From NCBI GenBank assembly GCA_010093485.1, contig MU001495.1, positions 2,679,711-2,743,710 on the forward strand: a stretch of 64,000 bases of DNA. Reading direction: 5' to 3'. Positions 45,350 through 54,681 of this stretch are shown in pieces. Source of the stretch: Karstenula rhodostoma CBS 690.94. Its lineage: Eukaryota; Ascomycota; Dothideomycetes; Pleosporales; Didymosphaeriaceae. The translations under genes were made by a program, and so were the position numbers. The notes below the pieces were generated by a model. The model searched no databases, had not been told where the DNA came from, and saw only the letters and a list, made by a program, of their open reading frames with translations. Each line of letters begins with the position of its first letter. Position 1 is the first letter of the stretch.

Positions 45350-45952
45350 GGTTAAGATTTATGAAGTGCAGTAGTGCCAGAGTTAGACAATGGGCAGGAG
45401 GAATGGAAAATACGGAGAGGAAGGCACGGAAAGGCAAGTCTCGATTTCGGACCGTGCCACACTTCCGTGAGGCGTAACTCTGCGTGCTAACGTGCCTCGT
45501 AGGATGTTGTATACGATTTTGTTGGATTCTGAAGACATGGTTGCTGGGTGTAAAGTTGCGCTCGTTGAATGGCCAATTGGATAGTGCATTCATTTACCCG
45601 CGCAGGGCTAGCATGCATGCCTTCGATGATTTTGCACAAAAAGAAAAATTCTAGGACACTTCTGGACGCAGATCTTGGGAGTTTTTTGAAGATGCAGTTG
45701 GGGGCGGAGGCTCCGAAAGCGGAGGCTGCCCCGCAACCGTACACCAGCCGGCTACCCCACATGAGGTCCACAATTAGATGGCTTACTAGAAACCGTTAAG
45801 CCGGTAGCATACTTCGACACAGAAACACAGATTTCGCCCTGCACGGTAATCTTGCAGCTAAAATACCAACAGCTGGTGTCGGAACAAACAATACACACCC
45901 AACTCAGACGGCACAAAAAATATCACCTGCGTCTTTCCCCCTTTCATCAACA
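45350..45952. other. Divergent region between P450 relic and GLO1
   Basis: These 603 bp should include the former P450 promoter and the GLO1 promoter. The last 70 bp before the GLO1 ATG are A/C-rich (CAATACACACCCAACTCAG), a usual fungal 5' leader. Minus-strand frames here (up to 138 codons) overlap each other and lack recognisable domains. Confidence 0.5.
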
Positions 45953-46627
45953 ATGTCACACCCCAACCCCAACTTCCCACCTGGTCCCTACCCGGAAGGC
46001 CAGCACATCCTCCCACCCCCGCGTCCCGCATCACCCTCCACAGCCAACTACCGCCTCAACCACCTCATGCTGCGCATCAAAGACCCAGAAGCGTCCCTCC
46101 GCTTCTATAACGACTGTCTCGGCCTCCACACCGTATTCATCTTCAACGCAGGCCCCTGGACAATATACTACCTTGGGCCGCGGGACACCAGCATCGCCAC
46201 ACTAGGCACTTCCAAAGGCCTGCTCGAGCTGTACCACATTCCTGCTGATAAGGATCTAGAGTATACGAGTGGGAATGCGTATGGAAGAGCCGGCGCGGGA
46301 GTGGGATTTGGACATGTGGGGTTCACGGTGCCGGATGTGCAGGAGGCGTTGGAGAGGGTGAAGGAGTTTGGGTTTGAGGTTATTAAGCCGTTAGGAGAGG
46401 ATGGGGAGGGAGGGATGGGGCTACCGGAGAGGGTTGTGAAAGGTGAGATGGGGAGTGTGAGTGAGGGGTATAAACATGTTTTTCGACAGTTGGCTTTTGT
46501 GAGAGATCCTGATGTGAGTGCTTGTCTAAAGATAATTGGTTGAGTGAGTGGGGATGATAACTGACGCCGATAGGGGTATTGGATAGAGATTGTGCCAGAG
46601 GTTGTGAAAAATCCGGGGGAGGGGTGA
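45953..46627 (+). CDS. GLO1: Glyoxalase I (lactoylglutathione lyase)
   Basis: There are two exons, 45953-46513 and 46574-46627, with a 60-nt intron (GTGAGT...GATAG) that splits DPD-GYWIEIV, giving 204 residues. The four metal ligands of the family are present: His37 in LNHLMLRI, Glu in LLELYH, His in FGHVGFTV and Glu in GYWIEIV. The conserved DPEASLRFYNDCLGL and QLAFVRDPDGYW segments confirm the fold. The enzyme converts the hemithioacetal of methylglyoxal and glutathione to S-lactoylglutathione in the cytosol. The first 30 residues are Pro-rich and outside the domain. Missing the small second exon would remove the last metal ligand, so the splice matters. Confidence 0.94.
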
Positions 46628-47143
46628 ATAGAGATTCTGATACTGGTGCAATGGACTGGATTTCAAGTTGGATCCTTCGATGCAGTTGTTGGTCATAGAA
46701 GAATGGAATAGAAATCCGATGCCGACATAACACGAAGAAAGTATAGAAGCTCATGCAACTACTGTTTGACTTTCAGCTTTTCTACAGAAGTGGTTTCGGA
46801 ATATGTAACGTTTTTTAGCATATAGATTAGTTCTGAGCGTTTACAGCTATCTTTCTAGTACACAGACTTAGACACACATAGGTACACACCTATACACATA
46901 CACACATCAGGAGGGAAATAATGACAAAAAGATCGAGTTATCGAGTGTGTAGACAAAAATGTTGACAAAAAGGTGCTTCCCCTAGCTAACAGCTCAAAAA
47001 TATACACACATATATACATTAGAGCTCGCGGTACTTCCTCTCGATGCAGACCTTCTCCTTCATAACGCTGGAAACTCTTTCAGGTGCATAATATCAACAG
47101 CATTGTACCCCTCTGTCTCATCCGTCTCGCCTTCAAACCATTC
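46628..47143. other. Intergenic region with CA/TA-rich simple sequence
   Basis: These 516 bp lie between the GLO1 stop and the stop of the next minus-strand gene. From 46,860 to 47,015 the sequence is rich in ACACA and TATACACA words (46,862-46,908 and about 47,000-47,018) and is otherwise plain. I see no gene. Confidence 0.5.
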
Positions 47144-48944
47144 TCAATCTGCCTCGAGTTGGCGGGATTCTTTGGTGGCTTCCTCGTACTCAGTCTGAGC
47201 CGCGGTGTGTTCGACCGATGAGTTAATGAGGGTGGTGAGTTTCATGTCAAGGTTTGGTTTCGCCTTGTCCGAACGCTGTTGTGCTTCCGCTTTCATCTTT
47301 TCTCTGATCGGTTTATGAGTAGGTGGCAGCGATGTAGAGGAATCTCCATGAACAGCTGAATGACCTTGGGCTTGGATTAGGTCATGGCTAGTTTGGCCAA
47401 GTATAGTATGATTAGTACGGTTGCCACTCGTATCAACTTGGAGGGCTAATACCAGCTGCGTTGATGTAGCTTGTTTGGAAATTTTCGGAAACAGCCCATA
47501 CGCCTTCCGTTCTTTCTTGGTAGCATGACGTGGGATCTTCCTCCAGATCTTCTCTAACTCCCTCACAAATGTATTTTTTACGGGTATGGTAGGTCTTGAG
47601 AATCCGAAAACATTTTTGTGGGCTGCGAGCATGAAGTAATATTTGGCCAGGGCAAAGATCTGCTGATCATCTCCTTCGGCGTAGAGGAAAGGATAAACGT
47701 AATCGATCATGGTGCTTGTTCTCCTGTCAAGTGGGACTTTCTTCGCCCTAACGGTGGTCCTAATGCGGATGGAGTGATCGGGACTAATAATCGGGTTCTC
47801 CATGCTGGCCTTCTCCAGATACACCCAGGCAAGCCCACCTTGCACTTTCAGCTCTGTACCATCTATGCACCTGCCAATGTACAACCTGATGGGTTCATCC
47901 CCATATCTTTCTACTTGATTTTCGAATGTAACATCTTTTAGGATGAGACAGTGACGTACAGCGGGTAGCTTGTCGTTCAAGAAAGAAAGCGCTTCTGGTC
48001 CCACATGAGGTGAATCAGCAGCTTGATTAGCTACGTTCCTCTGCATCAGATCACTTCTTAGCATTTTAGGGACACCGGGTGCCATGTGAACCGAAGTCAG
48101 CATAACATTGGGCGACTCTGGCTGTTTCAGAGGTAAAGACTGTTGGGCCTGAGCGGGACCTCTTTCTTGCGTTGAGCCTCGAGTACGAACAGGTAAGTGC
48201 GTCAGCTCAGAAGAGACTAGTTTTAAGGTCCCAAGGCCTAGAGCGTCATCAGGCTTCTTGTCCGTATCCCTTTTCTTCTTCTGTGCGAACGTCTCCAGAT
48301 CTCGAAATGTTGTTGTTGTTTTTCTCGGTCTAAGCAACGCGCTTTTCAGATTGTCTACCCGAAAAGTGGCGAAATATTTCAATTCGTAATCCTTGGCTAT
48401 GTTTTCGTATGCAGCCCATTGTAAACAATAATATTGGACAAGCGCAACAGTTTCCGGCCTTGGAGATCTTATTTTGGGCGCAGAGAGAAAGTATGGATCC
48501 CATCCAAAAGCTCCAAAGTCCCCATGGAAACTATTTGGAGGTCTCAATTGCCCATTCTGGTCTATAAGCTCTCTTTGGGGCATGTTCCAGAGTGTACTTA
48601 TGCCATTGTCATTAACCTGGATTGGCTGACGATAAGTTTCGGAACCGAGTTGATTCTTCGTCTCAAGGTGCCCAAATGATAGAGCCACTCCTCTTGGTGA
48701 GCCCATGTACCTCACAAATGAGTAAGTAGTACGTGGTGGAAGTTTCTCTAAGACACCGAGTAGACCAAATTCTTTCAGTTGATGATAAATTCTTCTTAAC
48801 TTCACTCTGCTTTGGGTTCGGACTTTGGCAGCGAGAGGGTTCCGAGGGTCATTGCTTCCCAACAACCGCGAACTGTGGTAACTGGTTAGACTGGCGAAAA
48901 GAAAACTCCTTCGCATCGCCGAAAGAAAGTACTCACCTATGCAT
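47144..48944 (-). CDS. Uncharacterised protein, probably Pezizomycotina-restricted
   Basis: I recognise no family. The main exon is 48872-47144. A strong donor (GTGAGT at 48,936) and acceptor (CACAG at 48,873) predict a 64-nt intron and a short first coding exon, starting ATG-CAT-AG at 48,944, for 578 residues. The alternative is an unspliced start at 48,916 with 591 residues. The frame upstream of 48,944 stays open for about 150 bp without an ATG, so more 5' exons may exist. Segments with folded-protein character are LPPRTTYSFVRYMGSPRGVAL, FGAFGWDPYFLSAPKIRSP, VALVQYYCLQWAAYENIAKDY, and KVQGGLAWVYLEKASMENPI with IRIRTTVRAKKVPLDRR. The C-terminus is a Lys/Gln/Glu-rich helix. No signal peptide or membrane segment is seen. 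Confidence 0.68.
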
Positions 48945-50277
48945 AATCGATGGGACAACAGTGCTGTATCTAACGTTTTGTAAAATCTCTCTCGAATTTG
49001 GTGCAAAAACAATAACTGGTATAGCCCGACGTCTATTTATACGACTCTTGTCGATGGTGTGCTCGAGACAATGGAGCGTGACCGAGACTTAGCCTCGTGC
49101 TTCACCTCCACAAACACAACTATCGTCCACACGCCATCATTGAGATCTTCAATATTCTTCTAAGAGCCTCCCACTTCGCTGTTAAATCTGGCCAGAAGTT
49201 GCTGTACCTTCCATAACCGTCAGACGAACCAAATGATAAGACTGACACAGCGCAATCAACTAGTTTCAATAAACATATGGAGTCCATCCGAAAGTACAAA
49301 CGTCACCGCCTGTGGACAAGATATCTCTTTTCACCGTCTACGCTTAACAACCCTCCGTTCAAAACTCATGGTAGTTTGCAATGGCGGAACCAGACGGGCT
49401 TCTAAATATGGACTCTGTCAGGCGGTAGGTAAGTAGGGGTCTGAGTGAGGACACATCAGACAACCACGTCGACAGACATGTGCTGTCCATCTTATTTGTA
49501 GACATGAAGCAATGATCATGCCTGCGGAACACCTAGCGCGTCCAATATTGACACCGAATCTACAAAACCTCCCGTCAGGAGTTTGTTGCGCTTAGTAACC
49601 TGGGAGCCGGCTGCGTAGAGGAGCGGCGCGATGCTTGATTTTCGGGCGGTATGAAGAGAGCTCACTAAGAGACTCAGCTAAGCTGCAATGCTTCCAGAAT
49701 TTTTGGGCAGGACTTGGCGCACATTCATTGACCACAAAAACATGTTGACACAAACAGCAGTTTGGACAGACTAACTCCATATGAGATCTTTTGGTATGTT
49801 TTCAGAAGCGGAAGCCAATTAACAGCGCGTACAAATCAAAGACAAGAACGCAGAAGAGGAACATATTCGTGCGTTTCTTGTGTATGGCGCAGAGGACGAG
49901 GACGGGATCATCAGGCGGGAATATCATGGGCTCTATCAGTCTTAAAACGATGAGCGCTCTCGTCAATTCTCATCTCGAGCCTCCATCTTTGGACTACTAC
50001 ATGTTCACGTCCAGCCAGCTCATGGAGGCATTGCCTAATAGTTTCACCACAAGCAGCCGGTACATCAACACCATTTGTACACAGTTTTAGTGGTAAAACC
50101 AACAGTTGTGAAATTTCAAAGCTCAAAGAAGAACTACAGCGGTACGTATATGTATTCTGCTCGTGGTGTGGTTGGATGGATGTTATCATCATCACCAACA
50201 TCAACAATTCAGGAGCACTCAATCTTTTAATACTACCACCGCCAGTCTAACTGGCCATGTTGTTGCCCAAGCTTCGA
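48945..50277. other. Upstream region of the orphan gene, merging into the diverged repeat array
   Basis: From 48,945 to about 49,200 minus-strand frames with protein-like character (NIEDLNDGVWTIVVFVEV near 49,100-49,150) suggest further 5' exons of the orphan gene. No complete model could be built. From about 49,750 onward faint versions of the array motifs appear (TTTGGACAGACTAACTCC at 49,760, GCGGAAGCC at 49,807, GGCATTGCC at 50,027). This looks like an older, eroded part of the array. No other gene is seen. Confidence 0.4.
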
Positions 50278-50398
50278 TTTTGGACGACCACCACCCGTCC
50301 GTCCATCCATTCGCAGCTTTTGAAAGCCTTTTAGACAAAGCATGCCCTCATGGTCCGCTTTGGTGTCATCTTTGAGTGCAGAAGGCTCAAAGTACAAA

Positions 50399-50442
50399 GC
50401 GTAAAGAACGTAGTCTGAGCGGATCGGTGGCGGAATATATAC
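50399..50442 (-). promoter_or_regulatory. Array unit a: TATA-like box and downstream block
   Basis: The plus strand reads GCGTAAAG, 28 bases, then ATATATAC. This is the leftmost unit with all five motifs; motif 1 is TTTTAGACAAAG at 50,329. Confidence 0.45.
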
Positions 50443-51192
50443 GTTCCCATGCCCGTCGTGTCAGTGTTGAGTGGAATCATCATTACCACCATCGACGTTT
50501 GAGAAAAACCCGAAGCCCGCTCACTAACCAGCATTGAATTGTTTCAATGTCAGGAGCGAGCGTCCTACTTTTCTCTCTAAACAACACCTTTAGATATTCC
50601 GCCAGCCCACACCTATGGTCAGTGTATTGTTGTTATAAGGCCAACCCATGCGACCGCCCGCACATGAAACACTTGCGTTGCAAATTTCAGACAACCACCC
50701 CGCCAGCTCGTACTTCAACATTGCGTTGGCGTTTAGTGGCCGAGACCTTGCAGTGAAGCTTACATATCTCCTCCCTTCTCAGCCGGCGTAGTTTCTACCT
50801 CCTTCACAGTCAATCAGTTTATAACGCCGTAATCACTACCACCATCATCAATGCGTACCATTAACAAAGAGGCTTCGCTAAATCCTTCCCATGCCCTGCT
50901 CAACCAAACTTCAGTCTGTCGCTCGTGCAGCAAAGGTGTTTTAGAGAAAGAGGGAAGAGGGAAGAGCGAACAATACATATAGAGATGTGTTCCACCGAGT
51001 TCCTTTACTGTGTTTTGCCGCTGCTTGCCCGAGCGCGTGAAGTATCAAATTTGGTAGAGATGTGTTACGGCCTTTTGATGAACGCCACCCGCGGTTCCGC
51101 TCATGGGCTGTACAGTTCCCGTCTTTGGACAACAGGCGGCACATTCGAACTTCACTTTGGATTTTTTTAATAGCCCAAGCGAGGGTCGTGAA

Positions 51193-51232
51193 GTGTGCAG
51201 ACTTCATCTCGATAATAGAGGCAGTATTTATG
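51193..51232 (-). promoter_or_regulatory. Array unit b: TATA-like box and downstream block
   Basis: GTGTGCAG is followed by 24 bases and TATTTATG. Motif 2 is eroded here (TTTTTTTAATAGCCC). Confidence 0.4.
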
Positions 51233-51762
51233 GATACTGGGTGGTTATAACACGTTTACCATTAATAGTCGGAAAACTCGCAAATCCACTCACTAGCAAC
51301 ATCCAACTCTGTAAACTCTGTCGAACAATCCACCCTCTTCCATCTACTGCGCATTGTTCGGATTTTTAGATAACCTACTAGCTACCCCATGTTCAGTCAC
51401 GGTGCAAGCTTTTAGACGAACTCAATCACATGGTCTGGCATTAATCGGGCTTTCAGCAAGTCAGAAGCAAGAAGCTTGCAGTGTGGAACCCCTCCTCTTG
51501 GTCGGTGGTGTTGATACGTTTTTTAGGGTTTAGCGAAGAGAGTTGATGATTCAAACCACCATCGCTGATAACTAAGAAATACCTAAGCCCACCTAGGTTG
51601 CTTTGTAATATACTCCGCCACTCCGCCTACACATGGGGCAGCTGGATTGGATAGCACACCAGTTCCCCCATCTTACAAAGGAGGTGCACCTTCTAGACAA
51701 GCCCGATCCACGTGTTCTTCTAGTGTGTGTGTTTTGGTAAGGCAGAAGCCTGGACATGTGAA

Positions 51763-51802
51763 GTGTGAACATCTCAGAGCGAAGACAGGGTCAGTATTTA
51801 TA
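51763..51802 (-). promoter_or_regulatory. Array unit c: TATA box and downstream block
   Basis: GTGTGAAC is followed by 24 bases and a perfect TATTTATA (TATAAATA on the minus strand). A well-kept GGCAGAAGCC lies at 51,741. Confidence 0.5.
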
Positions 51803-52033
51803 CAATTTTCAGGGTTCAAAATAGAGGTGTGATAATAACGAGAAAGGGCTGAGACGATCTCAGACATCGTACCATGCCTGCTCGTCCACATACTCCGTAC
51901 ATGCTGTGATTTTATAGACAGCCTCCTCGGTCGGCACATAAAACGAGCCGATCACCATTTTTAGACAAGATAGCTTCCATGTGGTGGATTTCTGTTGCTT
52001 TTAGCCAGGCAGAAGCCTTGGCGGATGTGTGAA

Positions 52034-52073
52034 GTGTAAATCATGTAGACTGAGAAAAAACGAGCTATTTACA
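52034..52073 (-). promoter_or_regulatory. Array unit d: TATA-like box and downstream block
   Basis: GTGTAAAT is followed by 24 bases and TATTTACA. Motif 2 is the fullest copy, GCTTTTAGCCAGGCAGAAGC, from 51,998. Confidence 0.48.
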
Positions 52074-52354
52074 CCCTCTTATCTACATAGCGAGCGTGAC
52101 TGTGATGCCGATTATCATCGCGATTGTCTTTCAGTCATAAATTCCCCCGGTCTTACACGCTCATGGGTACAGCTCTTAGATCTTTCGAACAAATCTCCAC
52201 CAGCGCCGGCATCAAGTTGTCATGGCGCAAATCTTGGACCGCCACCCACCCGCACATAAGCGAATTCTCCCACAGGTTCTTAGACAAGTTTTGTCCAAAT
52301 GACTCATCGTCATCAAAACTTTTAGTCGGACGAAAACCTAGATAGAAGCGTGAA

Positions 52355-52395
52355 ACGTGAAGATTTCCTCCCCCCCCCCATTTATAGTATTTACA
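52355..52395 (-). promoter_or_regulatory. Array unit e: TATA-like box and downstream block
   Basis: ACGTGAAG is followed by 25 bases, which include a run of ten C, and then TATTTACA. Confidence 0.42.
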
Positions 52396-52640
52396 CACTT
52401 TTCTGAGACTTAAAACGCGCTATGATAATAATAATCATCATATGACCGATAGTTAAGAAGGTGCTAGGATGACCCCAGACACCAACCCCGCCCGCTTTTC
52501 CCCATGTCGATAAGGCGCTGTGATTTTTAGACAACGCGCCAGTCCACCTATAAACATATCAAAGTAAAGCTTGTAGCCGAGCCCGCCCTACACGATTCAT
52601 TGGTATTATTCTTTTGAGACTGACCGGAGAACCGATAGAA

Positions 52641-52679
52641 GTGTAAAGAGCTCCTCCCTCCCACCCAGCGTTATTTATA
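52641..52679 (-). promoter_or_regulatory. Array unit f: TATA box and downstream block
   Basis: GTGTAAAG is followed by 23 bases and TATTTATA. The downstream motif 5 is altered (GCGATAGTGATCGCCATCG). Confidence 0.46.
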
Positions 52680-52964
52680 CACCCCCACGTCCCATCCGCC
52701 GCGCGAGCATTATTGCGATAGTGATCGCCATCGCTATCGCCTTCCAGGTACACAGGTACATAGCTACAGCTCTCTCGCGCTTTCAAGCATGGCTCCTAGA
52801 CCGTTTGAACACAGCGCGCACATGAATATTCCCGTTGGAGATTTTAGACAGACAAGCGACACCCGCTCGCACATGGCTGCGTCTGTAATTGACTTTTACG
52901 ACAACCCAGCTCCCATAGGTTGAATGAGCCATCCTTTTAGCAGCAGAAGAAACTAGAGCGTGAA

Positions 52965-53005
52965 GTGTGAAAACCCGGAGATTGGGGAAAGACGTGGTAC
53001 TTATA
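52965..53005 (-). promoter_or_regulatory. Array unit g: TATA-like box and downstream block
   Basis: GTGTGAAA is followed by 25 bases and TACTTATA (TATAAGTA on the minus strand). Confidence 0.45.
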
Positions 53006-53279
53006 CACCTCTACATCCGCTCCACGGCTGCCGTCGTGATGGTGGATGCTATCACCATCGTTTATAAGCTACCGATGTAGTACCACATCTCGCCCGTTCA
53101 TCTGGTACTCTCAGCTCTAAGAGGTTTGAATAGAGTCCGCCAAAGCGCACATGTAGCTTCTTGAACTGCTACACTGCACTCCACCCACATGCCAGTTCTG
53201 GGTAGGGTTTTAGACAAGAAAGCTCCCCATTAAACCTCGTTGTGGGAGCTTTTATGAAGGCAGACGCCTCAGATGCGAA

Positions 53280-53319
53280 GTGTGAAGATCGAAGATGAAG
53301 AAAATCGGTAGTATATATA
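53280..53319 (-). promoter_or_regulatory. Array unit h: TATA box and downstream block
   Basis: GTGTGAAG is followed by 24 bases and TATATATA. Motif 5 has expanded here into a CCA microsatellite. Confidence 0.5.
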
Positions 53320-53351
53320 CGCTCCCGACTACAAACAGTCCTACAATGATA

Positions 53352-53382
53352 ACCACCACCACCACCACCACCACCACCACCA
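53352..53382. repeat. CCA microsatellite, about ten repeats
   Basis: ACC is repeated in perfect tandem inside array unit h, apparently an expansion of the ATCACCACC motif that other units carry once or twice. Confidence 0.9.
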
Positions 53383-53597
53383 TCACTGCCGCCAGCGAAC
53401 GCGCCCGCCCACCCCATCCAGCTCGCGACCAACCACCCCGGCCGCCCATGATGAAGTAATGTATACGCTTTTGGACACCCGCCACCGCCAGCGCGCCCCG
53501 TCCACCCATTGCATGTCGGGGTTAGGGCTTTAGACAAGCCAGCTCCACATTCCAAACTGCCAATATAGCTTTTAGCCAGGCAGTTGCCTTGATGGAA

Positions 53598-53637
53598 GTG
53601 TGAGGAACGCATACCACGGAAGGAGGGAGTATCTATA
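53598..53637 (-). promoter_or_regulatory. Array unit i: TATA-like box and downstream block
   Basis: GTGTGAGG is followed by 24 bases and TATCTATA. The unit's motif 1 is the closest to consensus, TTTAGACAAGCCAGCTCC from 53,529. Confidence 0.48.
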
Positions 53638-54188
53638 CATCGCTGCGCCTGTGCGCCTCTTGTAAAAGAGGATGGCGAGGATGACATCCACCACCATGAC
53701 CACCTCCACGCGCCCACCCCAGCGAGCTGTACTCAACCACCCCGCTCACCCACACATTATTTCGCATACGTACTATTTGTGGACAACCAGGTCTTTCGTC
53801 GACGCGCGCACTCTGCCCATGGGACGGTGAATCTTGTATCTTGCAGTTCCAGCCCAGCCCGCTCCGTCCATGTGTTTTCAATAAGTGTCTTTCCGACACG
53901 CCAGCTCCACATGTCTGTCTGTTATACCGCTTCTTAGTAAGACCGAAGCCCTGTGAAGTGTAGAGACCGTAAACAGTAAAGAAGGCCGTAACATCTCAAA
54001 CAAGCCCCTCTCCACATAGGAGCTAAACAGAGCACTTGGTCAACGCAGATCCCCCGGTAGATGTGAATCATACACAATCCCGAGCCCGCCACGCCACCCA
54101 TCAGACGTAACAGTCGTTGTTTTTAGACAAGCACCCTCCACATGACCGTGTAAAATCGTTGCTTTTAGTACGACAGAAGCCATGTGAA

Positions 54189-54232
54189 GTGTGCAGACCA
54201 TGAACAGACGAGAAGGCGGTATGGTATATATA
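54189..54232 (-). promoter_or_regulatory. Array unit j: TATA box and downstream block
   Basis: GTGTGCAG is followed by 28 bases and TATATATA. The preceding unit (GTGTAGAG at 53,958) has lost its TATA-like box (TAACATCT in its place). Confidence 0.48.
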
Positions 54233-54456
54233 CGATTTCCGCAATCCAGCGAAGACGGCTGATGTCGACCATCCCCATCATCTTCCAGTCCCCAACTCTC
54301 GCCAGCTCATGAAAGTTTTGCTCCTCGTGTTTTTGGACGAAAGTTCCACCAACGCAACGCAGACATATAGAAGTTGCTGCTGGCCTTTTAGACAAGCTAC
54401 CTCCACATAATGTGTTCTTCCATAGACTTTTAGTATGGCAGAAGCCGCGATGAAAA

Positions 54457-54499
54457 GTGTGAAGAACAGAGAGTGAGGAGGAAGGAGCCGGTATTTATA
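54457..54499 (-). promoter_or_regulatory. Array unit k: TATA box and downstream block
   Basis: GTGTGAAG is followed by 27 bases and TATTTATA; a full GATAATCATCACCACC lies at 54,531. This unit is the last before ERG1 and has the clearest complete motif set. Confidence 0.52.
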
Positions 54500-54681
54500 C
54501 ATCCCCGTACGCACCATGCACCAGAATAACGATAATCATCACCACCACCAGCCGACAAAGCGCGTATGATGCATATGGTATTACAATTACTCTCTTTCTC
54601 TATGCTATACAGCCAGCCAACCGAGCCGCGCCGAATGCCCAAGCTCGTCCCAAACGCCGAAAAAATGCACCTCCGGTTCCC

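Larger units (their letters stand above)
50278..54560 (-). repeat. Array of about 12-14 diverged units of roughly 300 bp, each with ordered promoter-like motifs
   Basis: Five motifs recur in fixed plus-strand order. (1) TTTTAGACAAG-nn-AGCTCCACAT. (2) GCTTTTAGCCAGGCAGAAGCC-like, about 25 bases later. (3) GAAGTGTGAAG, 7-16 bases later. (4) TATTTATA, 23-28 bases later. (5) GATAATCATCACCACC-like, within about 60 bases. Motif 1 occurs near 50,329, 51,410, 51,691, 51,958, 52,278, 52,524, 52,842, 53,207, 53,528, 53,890, 54,121 and 54,387, on average about 290-300 bp apart from 51.4 kb onward. Sequence between motifs has diverged and carries no conserved frame. On the minus strand motif 4 is a canonical TATAAATA followed by motif 3 at initiator distance, so minus-strand transcription is the simplest reading. 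Function is unknown. Confidence 0.85.

Noticed and set aside
53169..53717. 182-codon minus-strand frame in the array
   Set aside because: It runs through the CCA microsatellite (poly-Gly and poly-Val) and is not conserved in the other units.
54278..54517. Small secreted protein starting at the last array unit (MYKYRLLPPHSLFF...)
   Set aside because: The signal-like start lies over the TATA motif itself, and the neighbouring units do not keep the frame.
50278..54560. CRISPR array
   Set aside because: This is a eukaryotic genome; units are about 300 bp and diverged, with no identical short repeats and unique spacers.
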